A stretch of 64,000 bases of DNA from Rhodococcus sp. B50 (GCF_013602415.1 NZ_WPAG02000002.1:1925480-1989479); one strand, 5' to 3'; counted from the stretch's first letter, positions 29,101 to 35,712 are shown. The notes: generated from the letters alone by a model not told the origin. Numbers and translations: made by a program.

Positions 29101-29436
29101 CTCGTCGGCGAGTTCGGCCTCGAGGATCCATGCGACGGGGTCGAAGCCCGTCGGGCGGACCACGACAAGATCGCTCGCGACCGGGGCGAGGTGCCCGGCA
29201 GCGCGGTTGACCAGGTCGGTGAGGACCGGTTCGAGTCCGTTGTCGCGGCTGAGCTCCTCGAGCGAGGTGAGCCAGGGGGCACCCTGGCCGCCGAAGGCGA
29301 GCGCGTAGGGCTCACCCGCGAGGAGCTTGTCGACCAGGGCACGGGCCGGAGCGGCTGCCGTGGACCGATCGGTGGTGCGTCGTGATGCCTTCGAGTTCCG
29401 TCCGTTGTCGCCTGGTGTGGTCTCGTCGATCGTCAC
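20155..29436 (-). CDS. fas: Type I fatty acid synthase
   Basis: One 3,093-residue chain carries all activities for de novo fatty acid synthesis, supplying C16-C26 acyl-CoA for membrane lipids and mycolic acids. Domains in order: acetyltransferase with GHSQG (Ser164); enoyl reductase (from about 410, GGGIGTPEKAAEYL near 620); MaoC-type dehydratase (DHNPIHTS near 1255); malonyl/palmitoyl transferase with GHSVG (Ser1464); an Ala/Pro-rich linker near 1760-1800; carrier domain with DGVSSRRNQ (Ser1835/1836); ketoreductase with TGASKGGIG near 2140; ketosynthase with Cys2734, and SKHDTST and GHAKGG for the two His. GTG 29436 follows AGGAGAGG by ten bases. acpS follows as in mycobacteria. Confidence 0.98.
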   Translation of the reverse strand: MTIDETTPGDNGRNSKASRRTTDRSTAAAPARALVDKLLAGEPYALAFGGQGAPWLTSLEELSRDNGLEPVLTDLVNRAAGHLAPVASDLVVVRPTGFDPVAWILEAELADEDDAPAGPSEAALTSAAVSLPGVFLTQVAALRALANQGLDVDSVAPSAVIGHSQGVLAVESVAAAGRKDAEILAIAQLIGAAATLIGRRRGLISGAGKYPMLAVAGVDPERLRAIVAEVFEGQDAERSAVVAIRNARRRVVLSGPPAALERVQQRCEQISADETREREAKKRGGAVFAPTFEPVAAEVGFHHPAFADAVEQVADWAARCELDAELARSLADAILVAPIDWVEQVDSAVASGASWILDLGPGELLTRMTSSGLRGQGVGIIAAATRGGQRNLLTPGAEPEVPRAWSEFAPKPVALPDGRIAVETSFTRLTGRSPILLAGMTPTTVDPKIVAAAANAGHWAELAGGGQVTEQIFADHVAELTELLEPGRAVQFNSMFLDPYLWKLHVGGKRLVPKARAAGAPFDGVVVTAGIPELDEAVQIISDLREAGIEHIAFKPGTVAQIRSVIRIANEVPDYPVIAHIEGGRAGGHHSWEDLDDLLLDTYAELRTRPNLVLCVGGGIGTPEKAAEYLTGRWSTVYGFPAMPLDGILVGTAAMATLEATTAPEVKQLLVDTPGTPDWVAAGTATGGMASGRSQLGADIHEIDNAASRTGRLLDEVAGDADAVAARRDEIIEALNGTAKPYFGDLDTMTYLQWLERYLELAVGTDNGAEFDCGTDLADVLAEAHTSPWLDVSWRERFRDMLQRAEARLHPVCRGPIPTLFDDDAVLERPYAAIKSLLAQYPDAGDVVLHPADVPFFVSLCRTPGKPVNFVPVVDQDVRRWWRSDSLWQAHDPRYSADQVCVIPGTVAVAGITRVDEPVGELLDRFEKATADELVAEGADPVELAARRHRDIAPGLLDAVLSSPDVSWAGRQTRNPIHRLGDLDEWTVESETAASHAPTGATLTILDDDHVGLRVPLVRDKAVEIRLTVPASVVSGGAPVVTEADADASMSALLGVAAGQELPEVRKGAARITLGWLPEKIADHAGVTGSGLPANLTPGGNGVPDVLVGACWPAVFAALGAARTETDLSVIEGMLDLVHLDHAIDVKNGLPTEPAFLGVKAEVTSVSDTDLGRVVEVDVVITADSGDGSGDRVVATLAERFAIRGRTGTAELADPVRAGGALSDAVTDTPRRRRRDAVIVAPTDMSAFAKVSGDHNPIHTSDNAALLAGLGTPIVHGMWLSAAAQQVVTAIEQDAKLPVRRLTSWTARFLGMVRPGAKIDVRVDRIATDGGAEVVEVGCRVDGDLVMVATGRIAAPKTVYAFPGQGIQRPGMGLDARARSKAAREIWERADKHTREALGFSILAVVRDNPTVLKARGVTHKHPDGVLHLTQFTQVAMATLGVAQIAELKEAGAFVEDAFLAGHSVGEYNALAAVAGVLPLEAVLEVVFQRGSAMHALVPRDEQGRSNYRMAAIRPSQFGLDDADLQAFVAGVAAETGEFLEIVNLNLRGSQYAIAGTVAGLEALESVIERKVAEFGGKRAFILVPGIDVPFHSTVLRGGVDDFRERLLALLPQEIDPNILIGRYIPNLVPKPFNLGREFIQEIADLVPSQPLADVLADFDRWSAKPVELTRVVLAELLAWQFASPVRWIETQDLLFADETDGGLGVERFVEVGLGGAPTVANLASQTLKLPGRFGQPVEVLNIEREASIVYSTDTDPAPVEDDEPAAPAAESAPAAAATPAPAAAPAAPAGGPTPDDIAFKAADATKVLIALWTKLRPDQIGPADTIEALCDGVSSRRNQLLVDLGSELSLGAIDGAADADMGALAGTVDRLARTYRPFGPVLSDSINDHLRKVFGPSGKRPAYIADRVTKVWGLGEGWASHVTAEAALGSRDGASVRGGDLGGLTDGGLADAASVDKLIDAAVQSVASRRGIAVSMPSAGGGGGATVDAAALGEFAEQITGRDGVLANAARLVLEQLGHTEQVSGLADKADDELVDRVSAELGSDWPRLVAPAFDERKAVLIDDRWATAREDLARVWLGEQLGSERFTGAGRTVAAHAEFWGRKATDAGRADLAQAYAAIAEAAVVTEGAEYADEVAVVTGASKGGIGAAVAAKLLAGGATVVVTTSSLNDSRLGFYKELYARNARAGAALWVVPANMASYSDVDALIEWIGTETVEVAGGAKKLIKDALTPTLLFPFAAPRVAGSLADAGARAEMEMRVLLWSVERLIAGLSKIGYDRDVDTHLHVVLPGSPNRGKFGGDGAYGEAKAALDAVINRWSAERTWAERVTLAHALIGWVRGTGLMGGNDPLVDAVEAAGVRTWSTDEMADELLKLVGPEATRLAAEAPLVADLTGGLSEVDVDLPALAKQAQDAADAVEETEDDTATIAALPEPPRAEALPTPEWGTVTADLADTVVIVGAGELGPYGSARTRFEMEVDEELSAAGVLELAWVTGLIGWENDPKPGFYDTETGELVPEAEIADRYHDAVVERCGIRRYGDDGAMIDNTAPLLTSVFLDKDLSFVVGSEAEARAFVDSDPENTVAAVDAESGDWTVTRKAGTEIRVPRKAKLTRTVGGQIPTGFDVTKWGIPADMADSVDRVGLWNIVTTVDAFLTGGFTPSELLRWVHPSMVANTQGTGMGGMSSMRSLYIDTLLGESRANDILQEALPNVIAAHVVQSYVGGYGAMVHPVAACATAAVSVEEGVDKIKLGKADLVVAGGFDDLGIEGIIGFGDMSATAKSEDMQAKGISDRRFSRANDRRRGGFVESAGGGTILLARGDVALEMGLPVLGVVAWAGSFADGVHTSIPAPGIGALGAGRGGRESGLAKELRKLGLTADDIAVISKHDTSTAANDPNEAELHERLAGALGRSEGNPMFVVSQKSLTGHAKGGAAAFQLIGLCQVLAQGVVPPNRSLDCVDEKMAEFEHLVWPRTPIRFGEQLPLKAGLLTSLGFGHVSGLIAVVHPQAFVEAIPAERREAYLARAAERTVAGKRRLVDAMTGGASLYQRPADRRLGGDHVPAAATRQLEADMLLSAEARLGDDDVYRSGLPGCK

Positions 29437-29546
29437 GCGTGTGGTTCCTCTCCTGAACACCCCGGCGTCGAGGCTTCGTGTTTCAGCGCTGCGCGCCGGT
29501 GTGCTGCTGGACTAGTGGTCCGCTGTTCGGGCACGCCCAGGTTCGC

Positions 29547-29577
29547 ACAAAATCATGAGGGGTTCCTCATGTTTTGT
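29547..29577. promoter_or_regulatory. Long inverted repeat upstream of fas
   Basis: ACAAAATCATGAGG and CCTCATGTTTTGT pair around GGTT; CATGAGG/CCTCATG is perfect and one unpaired T interrupts the outer A/T part. It lies about 110 bases before the fas start codon. Either a protein-binding site for a fas regulator or, if transcribed, a leader hairpin. Confidence 0.65.
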
Positions 29578-29795
29578 TTCGCGCAGTTTGCTGGGCACCT
29601 CCCCCACCAGTGATTTCGCTCACACGACCGCTCGAAAGTAACTGGTCGGTAACCCGAATCACTCCTGGCTGCGTCGATGCGTGGACGTCCATGAACCCGA
29701 GGAATCCCTCACGTTTTTCGTTATCAAATCGTTATCTATTGACGGGTCTCGCGGATCGTGCATCGCAAGATCGACAACGTGTCGGCGCCCACGGC

Positions 29796-29801
29796 TAACC
29801 T
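29796..29801 (+). promoter_or_regulatory. -10 hexamer TAACCT for the HNH operon
   Basis: TAACCT is preceded by TCGACA (29771-29776) at 19 bases. A start point near 29808 would fall just before the SOS-like box. Confidence 0.45.
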
Positions 29802-29810
29802 TTCGTCGGA

Positions 29811-29826
29811 TCGAACAGACATTCGA
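29811..29826 (+). promoter_or_regulatory. LexA (SOS) box candidate
   Basis: TCGAACAGACATTCGA matches the actinobacterial SOS box TCGAAC-N4-GTTCGA at 11 of 12 defined positions; the only mismatch is A for G at the start of the right half. It lies between the probable transcription start and the ATG at 29840, a normal LexA operator position. Confidence 0.72.
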
Positions 29827-29839
29827 AATCGGGGGCGAG

Positions 29840-30379
29840 ATGGGGAAGCGGATCGGGTACACAAAGGAACTTCTGGAGGAAGCGGTGGCTGCGTCCATCA
29901 GCACTGCGGGTGTTCTCCGCTATCTGGGACTGCGGGCGGGCGGAGGTAGTTACGTCGTCGTCAAACGACGGATCGAGGCCTACGGAATCGACACGTCCCA
30001 CTTCCGGGGCATGGCCCACCAGAAAGGACGACCGGCCCGGAACCGGCTGCACTGGTCGGACGTGCTCACGGTCGCACCGGTCGGCTCGAACCGGAAGGAG
30101 ACCAGAGTGCTCAGGCGCGCACTCCTCGAATACGGTCGCGCACACGAGTGCGAGATGTGCGGCATCGGACCGGAATGGCTCGAATCTCCGCTGGCGCTCC
30201 ACATCGATCACGTCGACGGCAGTCCGAACGACTCCCGACCACCAAACCTTCGCTTCCTGTGCCCCAACTGCCACAGCCAGACGCCGACCTGGGCGGGCAG
30301 GAACGCACGTCGTGTTCTCGGCGAGTCCCCCGAGCGGACTCCCGATCGAATCGGAGCAGAACCCGACGAGGCGGCGTGA
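29840..30379 (+). CDS. HNH endonuclease-like protein, first of a tandem pair
   Basis: The 179-residue protein has an N-terminal helical part (YTKELLEEAVAASISTAGVLRYLGL) that looks like a small helix-turn-helix, then a C-terminal HNH/zinc module: Cys104-x2-Cys107, HIDH at 121-124, Asn130, and Cys141-x2-Cys144-His145. Such modules cut or nick DNA with one metal ion in the active site while a zinc ion holds the fold. ATG 29840 has a GGGGGCGAG run directly upstream, not ideally spaced. The stop overlaps the start of the second gene by one base (TGATG), so translation is coupled. An SOS-like box precedes it. Biological role unknown. Confidence 0.82.
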   Translation: MGKRIGYTKELLEEAVAASISTAGVLRYLGLRAGGGSYVVVKRRIEAYGIDTSHFRGMAHQKGRPARNRLHWSDVLTVAPVGSNRKETRVLRRALLEYGRAHECEMCGIGPEWLESPLALHIDHVDGSPNDSRPPNLRFLCPNCHSQTPTWAGRNARRVLGESPERTPDRIGAEPDEAA

Positions 30380-30870
30380 TGGCGCGGCCGGTCAAGTACA
30401 GCGAGGAGATGCTGCAGGAAGCAGTTCGGAACTGCGTCAACTTCGCCGAGGTCATGCGGTACTTCGGCCTCAAACCCAACGGCGGGCACCACACGCATCT
30501 GAGCCGCCGGATCCGCGCCCTCGGCATCGACACGTCCCACTTCACCGGACGGCCCAGGACGACCGAGCGCAGACCGTACGTCCGTCACGAGTGGCAGGAC
30601 CTCCTCATCGAGAAACCACGCGGATCCAGGCGCACGAAACCGAATCAGCTCCGACGGGCGCTCGTCGAGTACGGACGCCCCTACCGGTGCACCCGGTGCG
30701 GCACCGACCCCGAGTGGAATGGAAGGCCACTCACCTTGCACGTCGACCACATCGACGGGAACCCGAACGATTCCCGCCCGGAGAACCTCCGCTTCCTGTG
30801 CCCCAACTGCCACAGCCAGACGCCCACCTGGGCCGGACGGAACGTACAACTCCGTGTGGCCCCGGAGTGA
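30379..30870 (+). CDS. HNH endonuclease-like protein, second of a tandem pair
   Basis: The 163-residue protein aligns without a gap to the first HNH protein: Cys104, Cys107, HVDH 121-124, Asn130, Cys141 and Cys144 fall at the same residue numbers. The last 60 residues are nearly the same (RFLCPNCHSQTPTWAGRN in both), while the N-terminal halves differ more. It lacks the C-terminal extension of its neighbour. Its ATG shares an A with the upstream stop. The pair could act as a heterodimer or as two nucleases of different specificity. The tRNA-Leu gene begins 28 bases downstream. Confidence 0.82.
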   Translation: MARPVKYSEEMLQEAVRNCVNFAEVMRYFGLKPNGGHHTHLSRRIRALGIDTSHFTGRPRTTERRPYVRHEWQDLLIEKPRGSRRTKPNQLRRALVEYGRPYRCTRCGTDPEWNGRPLTLHVDHIDGNPNDSRPENLRFLCPNCHSQTPTWAGRNVQLRVAPE

Positions 30871-30898
30871 CGGCCATGCCGTATCCTGCTGAGGTCTG

Positions 30899-30983
30899 GC
30901 GCGAGTGGCGGAATTGGCAGACGCCCGGGTTTTAGGTACCCGTGTCTTCGGACGTGGGGGTTCGAGTCCCCCCTCGCGCACCA
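30899..30983 (+). tRNA. tRNA-Leu (TAG)
   Basis: GCGCGAG pairs with CTCGCGC; the anticodon stem CGGGT/ACCCG encloses TTTAGGT with anticodon TAG. A long variable arm makes it class II. Unlike the other tRNAs in the window, CCA (30981-30983) is encoded. Confidence 0.95.
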
Positions 30984-30996
30984 CGTGACCTCACCC

Positions 30997-31033
30997 ACGG
31001 TGCACCGACCGTCTTGGCAGGTCGGTGCACCGT
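30997..31033 (+). terminator. Terminator after tRNA-Leu
   Basis: ACGGTGCACCGACC pairs perfectly over 14 bp with GGTCGGTGCACCGT around nine bases. There is no T run, so termination may be weak or Rho-assisted. Confidence 0.7.
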
Positions 31034-31051
31034 TCGGGTACCGTCGAGGGC

Positions 31052-31468
31052 GTGTCCGAGCATCGCCCTCCCCGCCGGTTGGCCCTGATCATCCTGGTCC
31101 TGGTGGCCACGGCCGGATGCCTCGGCCTCGGTTATTGGCAGTGGACCGCCTTCGAAGCAGTGGGCGGCACCTACCAGAATCTCGGGTACGCACTCCAGTG
31201 GCCCGCCTTCGCCTTCTTCTGCGTCTACGCCTACCGCCGCTTCGTGCGCCTCGAGGCGGAGGAGCAGGAAGCCGAGAGCACCGGAGGGCGACGCCCGTCC
31301 GAACCGGACGAGCCCACCGAGATTCCCGAGGATCTTCTTCCCACCCGTCCGCGCACGCTCGCCGAGGCACGCGAGCAGGAGGCCGCGGATCCCGACGCAC
31401 GGCAGATCAACGAGTACAACGAGTACCTCGCGCAACTCGCGCGCAGGTCCGATAGGAGCGCTCAGTGA
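31052..31468 (+). CDS. Small two-helix membrane protein, unknown function
   Basis: The 138-residue protein has two hydrophobic segments (about residues 10-31 and 45-61, PAFAFFCVYAYRRF) and a long acidic, Glu/Pro-rich cytoplasmic tail ending in a short helix. I do not recognise a named family, although actinobacteria carry similar proteins next to DUF3817 genes. GTG 31052 lies seven bases after TACCGT (31039-31044), so the mRNA is probably leaderless. Its TGA overlaps the GTG of the DUF3817 gene, so the two are translationally coupled and likely work together. Confidence 0.75.
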   Translation: MSEHRPPRRLALIILVLVATAGCLGLGYWQWTAFEAVGGTYQNLGYALQWPAFAFFCVYAYRRFVRLEAEEQEAESTGGRRPSEPDEPTEIPEDLLPTRPRTLAEAREQEAADPDARQINEYNEYLAQLARRSDRSAQ

Positions 31469-31842
31469 GCACCACCCCCGAGCAGGCGTCCGGCCAGGCC
31501 ACCACACCGCGCGTCGTCAGCGATGCCGACCGGAAGAAGATCCGTTCCGCCCTGCTGCGTTACCGCGTGCTCGCCTACGCGACCGGCATCTGGCTGTTGA
31601 TCCTCACCGGTGAGATGGTCGCCAAGTACATCATCGGCGTCGAGAACGTGCCGGCCTGGATCGCGATCGTGCACGGCTGGGTGTACGCGATCTACCTGGT
31701 GCTCACCTTCGATCTGTCGATCAAGGTGCGCTGGCCGATCGCCCGCACGGTGTGGACGCTTCTCGCAGGAACGATTCCGTTCCTGTCGTTCTTCGTCGAA
31801 CACAAGCGCACCCAGCAGGTGAAGGCCGACTTCGGGGTCTGA
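31465..31842 (+). CDS. DUF3817 integral membrane protein
   Basis: The 125-residue protein has three hydrophobic segments and the DUF3817 pattern: an N-terminal soluble stretch, a first helix with the conserved TGIWLLIL, then VHGWVYAIYLVLTF and a third helix ending FLSFFVEHK. The function of the family is unknown. It overlaps the preceding membrane protein gene by four bases (GTGA). A second DUF3817 gene occurs at 57721-58080, where it lies near the thioredoxin gene. Confidence 0.85.
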   Translation: MSTTPEQASGQATTPRVVSDADRKKIRSALLRYRVLAYATGIWLLILTGEMVAKYIIGVENVPAWIAIVHGWVYAIYLVLTFDLSIKVRWPIARTVWTLLAGTIPFLSFFVEHKRTQQVKADFGV

Positions 31843-31863
31843 GCCACCACCCCTCGAACACGA

Positions 31864-31897
31864 ATCGGGCGGATCCTTCTCGAAGGATCCGCCCGAT
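31864..31897. terminator. Bidirectional terminator between DUF3817 and the response regulator
   Basis: ATCGGGCGGATCCTTC and GAAGGATCCGCCCGAT form a 16-bp perfect stem around TC between the two converging genes. Confidence 0.85.
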
Positions 31898-31920
31898 CTC
31901 GTCTATGGCCGTGTGCGAGC

Positions 31921-32361
31921 TCAGCGTCGCGGCAGGCGCACCACCTGGACGAAGAATTCGTCGATCTGACGCACCGCGCGGATGAACTGATCGAGGTCGA
32001 CCGGTTTCGTCACGTACGCGTTGGCATGAAGTCTGTAGCTGCGCAAAATGTCCTCCTCCGCGGCCGAGGTGGTGAGAACCACCACGGGAATGTCGGTGAG
32101 GTCGTTGTCGGACTTGACCTGCTCGAGGACCTGCCGCCCGTCGTACTTGGGCAGGTTCAGGTCGAGGAGGATCAGATCGGGCCGAGGAGCGTTCTCATAT
32201 TCCCCGCGCCGGTAGAGGAAGTCGAGCGCTTCCTCGCCGTCGCGCACCACATGCAGGGTGTTGCCGATCTTGTTGTCCTCGAACGCTTCTCGCGTCATCA
32301 ATTCGTCGCCGGGGTCGTCCTCCACGAGGAGGACGTCGATCGGCCGCCCGGAAACGCTCAT
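31921..32361 (-). CDS. Single-domain response regulator (Rcp1-like)
   Basis: The 146-residue protein is a lone receiver domain. The acidic pair is at residues 14-16 (VEDDPGD), the phosphoacceptor is Asp67 in LLDLNLP, and the conserved Lys is in [11 protein letters not shown]. Insertions ([11 protein letters not shown]) match the Rcp1 type that partners phytochrome-like and CHASE3 kinases. It has no output domain and must act by protein contact. Its ATG overlaps the TGA of the histidine kinase gene by four bases, so the kinase is its partner. AAAGGGG lies eight bases upstream of the ATG. Confidence 0.93.
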   Translation of the reverse strand: MSVSGRPIDVLLVEDDPGDELMTREAFEDNKIGNTLHVVRDGEEALDFLYRRGEYENAPRPDLILLDLNLPKYDGRQVLEQVKSDNDLTDIPVVVLTTSAAEEDILRSYRLHANAYVTKPVDLDQFIRAVRQIDEFFVQVVRLPRR

Positions 32362-33983
32362 GCAGATGCCCCTTTCAGAGCGACTTCGGTTGCAGACATG
32401 TCGTCGCCTGTCTTGGGAATCGTAAAGCAGAAACGACTGCCCTCCCGGTACTGCGGGTCGAGCCAGATCTCTCCACCGTGGTACTCGACGATTTTGCGGC
32501 AGATCGCCAGACCGATGCCGGTTCCGGTGTAGACGTCCCGGCCGTGCAGTCTCTGGAAGATCACGAAGACCTTGTCGGCGAACTCTTCGGCGATACCGAT
32601 GCCGTTGTCCTGCACGGAGAATCGCCAGAGTTCGTCGTCTCCCTCGACGATCTCCTCGCAGGCGACGCGGATCTCTACGGGCCGGTCCTCGTGGCGGAAC
32701 TTGATAGCGTTCCCGATCAGGTTCTGCCACAACATGATCATCAATGTGGGATCGCCCACGATCGTCGGCAGGGAGTCGGGTCGGACGATCTTCGCGCCGG
32801 ATTCCTCGACGGCATGGGAGATGTTCGTCATGGCCGCGTCGAGCGTCACGTCGAGTTCGGTGCGGACGTGCGCGTCGCTGACGCGTCCGACCCGAGAGAA
32901 GGTCAGCAGATCGTTGATGAGCACCTGCATGCGTTTGGCGCCGTCCACCGCGAAGGCGATGTACTGGGTGCCGCGTTCGTCCAGCTTGTCGCCGTACCGC
33001 TTCTCGAGGAGTTGGCAGAAGGAGGCGACCTTGCGGAGCGGCTCCTGCAGGTCGTGGGAGGCCACGTAGGCGAACTGCTCCAGTTCCGAGTTCGAACGCC
33101 GGAGTTCCGTCGTCTGGTTCTCCAACTGTTCCTCGCGATCGTGCGCGACCTGCAGTTCGTGCACGATCCGCTCGCGCATCTCCTCGACGTCCCTGCCGAG
33201 GGCGTAGATGTCGGCGGGACCCTGAGGTTCGATCTCACGCTCGAAGTTCTCCCCTGCGATCACGGCGCGCGATGCCTGCCGCAGACGCTGGATCGGCCGC
33301 ACCACGATCACCTGGAGCAGGACTGCGAGACCCACCCCGGTGAGGAGGAACACCACGACCATGCCGGCAAGGATCCGATCGCGGGTACTCCGAATGTCCT
33401 CCAGTGACGCGATACCCTCCGTCTTGGCCTGCAAGAGGTCGGTGTTCTGGACTTCGAACGCCTCTCGGAGCCGATCGAATGCGACACGACCTGCATCGAC
33501 GGCGGCCGGATCGACGAATCGCGGCTCTCCGGGCGCCACAGCCGCGACAAGAGGCTCGGCATACACCCGCCGCCATTCGGCGGCGTGCGCCTCGATCGAC
33601 TCGAGGTCGGCGAGCAACTTCTCGTCGTCGCCCACCAGTGCGCGCAGCTCGGCAGCGGCCGAAGCTTCCTCCTGCTTACCCTGCTCGTACGGGGAGAGGA
33701 AGTCGGGATCGGCAGCCAGGATGTATCCGCGGGCACCGGTTTCCTGGTTCAGAAGTGCGCCTTGAAGGCGGTAGGCCTCCGCTCGTGCGGGCTGGATGCG
33801 ATCCCGCACGTAGTTGGAGGCCTCGGTCGTCTCTCGGAGGTAATGGCTGCCCACCACGGTGCCGACGATCACCAACAGCCCCATCACGCTCAGTACGAGC
33901 AGGAACCAGCCCTGAACCGTCATTCCCCGGGACGGAGGGCGACGCGTGTCCCCCGCCTCCGCCGTTGCGTCGCTCTCGGTCAT
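32358..33983 (-). CDS. Membrane histidine kinase with CHASE3 and HAMP domains
   Basis: The 541-residue kinase has a first membrane helix (about 24-45), an extracytoplasmic CHASE3 sensor with the [14 protein letters not shown] [11 protein letters not shown] motif, a second helix (about 208-228), a HAMP linker, a coiled coil, and a HisKA domain with His310 in [13 protein letters not shown]. The ATPase domain has [11 protein letters not shown] (N box), DNGIGI and GTGIGLAI (G boxes). The spacing SHDLQEPLR is that of phytochrome-type kinases. It autophosphorylates and passes phosphate to the overlapping receiver protein and perhaps to the receiver of the next protein upstream. The stimulus is unknown. 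Confidence 0.93.
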   Translation of the reverse strand: MTESDATAEAGDTRRPPSRGMTVQGWFLLVLSVMGLLVIVGTVVGSHYLRETTEASNYVRDRIQPARAEAYRLQGALLNQETGARGYILAADPDFLSPYEQGKQEEASAAAELRALVGDDEKLLADLESIEAHAAEWRRVYAEPLVAAVAPGEPRFVDPAAVDAGRVAFDRLREAFEVQNTDLLQAKTEGIASLEDIRSTRDRILAGMVVVFLLTGVGLAVLLQVIVVRPIQRLRQASRAVIAGENFEREIEPQGPADIYALGRDVEEMRERIVHELQVAHDREEQLENQTTELRRSNSELEQFAYVASHDLQEPLRKVASFCQLLEKRYGDKLDERGTQYIAFAVDGAKRMQVLINDLLTFSRVGRVSDAHVRTELDVTLDAAMTNISHAVEESGAKIVRPDSLPTIVGDPTLMIMLWQNLIGNAIKFRHEDRPVEIRVACEEIVEGDDELWRFSVQDNGIGIAEEFADKVFVIFQRLHGRDVYTGTGIGLAICRKIVEYHGGEIWLDPQYREGSRFCFTIPKTGDDMSATEVALKGASA

Positions 33984-33993
33984 GCGGCGGTGA

Positions 33994-35184
33994 TCACTTC
34001 CTGTTCCATTGCACGTGGACGACTGCCACGTCGTCGGACAGTCCCCCTCTACTGTCCGCGAGCTTCTCGGCGCCGTCGATGAGGGCGTCGGTGAACTCCG
34101 CGGGCGAGAGATGGGCTCGTTCGCGCGCGAGCTCGAGGAGCCCTTCCTCGCCGAGTCGTTCCGGTCCCGGTCCGCGGTGGCCCTCGAACAGTCCGTCGGT
34201 GAACAGCACGATCGCGCCGTCCTCGGGCAGATCCATCGTGTGGACAGGCCAGGTCGCCGTTCCCGGCAGCAGGCCCAGGGCCGGGCCGCCGGGGGCTTCC
34301 ACCCAGTCGACGGTTCCGGCGTGGCGCAGCAGGAGCCCGGGATGCCCGGCTCTCATGACCTCTACGGTGCGTCGATCGGCGCACATGGTGAGGTTGGTCA
34401 TGGACGCGAAGAATCTGCTCTCGGTGCGTTCGGCGACCAGGAGTTCCTCGAGTTGCTGCAGCCGCCGAGGGCCGTCGACGCCGCTGAGCACGAGCGTGCG
34501 CCACGCGATACGGAGCCCGACCCCGAGGGCTGCTTCGTCGGGGCCGTGACCGGAGACGTCGCCGATGAGGACGTGCACGGTGCCGTCGTCGGTCTGCACG
34601 ACGTCGTAGAAGTCGCCGCCGAGCAACGCGGAGGACCGGCCGGGACGGTAGCGGGTGACGACGTCGAAGTCCTGACCGTCGCGCAGGAGCGGGGACGGGA
34701 GCAGTCCGCGTTCGAGTCGGGCGTTCTCCTGCGCGTGCAACTGGCTCGCCTGGAGTTCCGCCGCCGCGATCTCGGTCTGCTTTCGCTGGATGGCGTAGCG
34801 GACGGCGCGGCCGAACAAATCGGGTTCGACGCGTCCCTTGACGAGATAATCCTGGGCTCCCACCGAGAGTGCGGCGAGACCGGTCTGCTCTTCGGCGAGG
34901 CCGGTGAGGACGACGATGGGTACCGAGTCGGTGATCTCCTGGATGCGCGCGACCGCTTCGAGGCCGCTCGCATCGGGCAGGTGGAGGTCGAGAAGTACGC
35001 AATCCGGGTGGGATGTGGTGAGTTCGTCGCGGGCCTGTGCGAGTGTCTGGACCCACACGACCGTCATCTCGGGTGCGCTGTCGACGACGAGCTCCTCGAC
35101 GATGAGCGCGTCACCGGGATCGTCCTCGATGAGAAGCAACGACGGCGGTTCGGCCGACCCACCCTGCGCTCGGTGCATGTCCAC
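33994..35184 (-). CDS. Receiver-PP2C (RsbU/SpoIIE-type) serine phosphatase
   Basis: The roughly 396-residue protein joins an N-terminal receiver domain (IEDDPGD; Asp66 as phosphoacceptor; YLVKGRVEP) by a coiled coil to a PPM phosphatase domain with the metal-binding sites GGDFYDV, GDVSGHG, TDGLFE and DDVAVV. Such RsbU-like enzymes dephosphorylate STAS antagonists. The start is uncertain: GTG 35184 has a GGAGGGG run in range, while ATG 35178 and GTG 35232 are also in frame. It ends ten bases before the histidine kinase gene. The divergent STAS protein is its probable substrate, and phosphorylation of its receiver is the likely input. Confidence 0.9.
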   Translation of the reverse strand: MDMHRAQGGSAEPPSLLLIEDDPGDALIVEELVVDSAPEMTVVWVQTLAQARDELTTSHPDCVLLDLHLPDASGLEAVARIQEITDSVPIVVLTGLAEEQTGLAALSVGAQDYLVKGRVEPDLFGRAVRYAIQRKQTEIAAAELQASQLHAQENARLERGLLPSPLLRDGQDFDVVTRYRPGRSSALLGGDFYDVVQTDDGTVHVLIGDVSGHGPDEAALGVGLRIAWRTLVLSGVDGPRRLQQLEELLVAERTESRFFASMTNLTMCADRRTVEVMRAGHPGLLLRHAGTVDWVEAPGGPALGLLPGTATWPVHTMDLPEDGAIVLFTDGLFEGHRGPGPERLGEEGLLELARERAHLSPAEFTDALIDGAEKLADSRGGLSDDVAVVHVQWNRK

Positions 35185-35325
35185 TCGGCCGCCCCTCCCT
35201 CCCTGGTCGAAAGGGAACATTACAGACTCCACGACATCATGGTCACAGGGTGGTCACAGAGTGTCGCGGCCACGACGGACGGACCGATGTGTGCATCTGT
35301 CGGCACGATCTTGCATGATGACAAG

Positions 35326-35712
35326 GTGAACGATCCACTGACCGCGCATCCACATATGACTCTTTCGACAGGTCGCAACGGTTCCGTTGCGGTGCTGTCC
35401 GTCACCGGCGAAGTCGACATGACGAGCGCTCCGCTGCTCGAGAAGGAAGCCCTCGGGCTCCTCGACACCGACATCACCGGGCTGATCGTCGACCTCAGCG
35501 GTGTTGATTTCCTCGCTTCGATGGGTATCGCTCTGTTGGTCGAGTTGTCCAAGCGAGCCGCCGACGCCATCGGTTTCGCCGTTGTCGCACACGGAAGTGC
35601 CACGGCACGCCCGCTCGAGCTCCTCGGCCTCGGAGAGGTCCTGGCGATCCACCCGAAGCTCGACGACGCGCTCGTCGGCCTCAATGCCTCGCCGGAAGGC
35701 GTCTCCGAGTAG
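35326..35712 (+). CDS. STAS-domain anti-sigma-factor antagonist
   Basis: The 128-residue protein has the fold and motif of RsbV/SpoIIAA: VLSVTGEVD, then LIVDLSGVDFLASMGIALL with Ser65 as the residue phosphorylated by an RsbW-like kinase. When dephosphorylated it should bind that kinase and free its sigma factor. The GTG at 35326 lies six bases after CATGAT, so the transcript may be leaderless; a longer frame upstream belongs to the antisense strand of the phosphatase gene. The RsbW-like gene follows 28 bases downstream. Confidence 0.9.
   Translation: MNDPLTAHPHMTLSTGRNGSVAVLSVTGEVDMTSAPLLEKEALGLLDTDITGLIVDLSGVDFLASMGIALLVELSKRAADAIGFAVVAHGSATARPLELLGLGEVLAIHPKLDDALVGLNASPEGVSE

Larger units (their letters stand above)
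29437..29839. other. 403-bp divergent regulatory region between fas and the HNH pair
   Basis: No gene is supported here. The region is more AT-rich than its surroundings. It holds a strong inverted repeat at 29547-29577, paired GTAAC repeats at 29638-29653 (GTAACTGGTCGGTAAC), an AT-rich stretch around 29713-29740, a TAACCT -10 hexamer at 29796-29801 and an SOS-like box at 29811-29826. The fas promoter must lie within the left part but no convincing pair of hexamers could be fixed. Confidence 0.7.

Noticed and set aside
26590..29385. A 931-codon open frame antisense to the fas 5' part
   Set aside because: Same artefact as the longer antisense frame: no motifs, no ribosome-binding site, and fully inside a well-supported gene.
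29840..30983. HNH genes plus tRNA-Leu as an integrated phage or island
   Set aside because: No integrase, no duplicated tRNA 3' end and no direct repeat bounding the segment were seen. The tRNA is complete with an encoded CCA.
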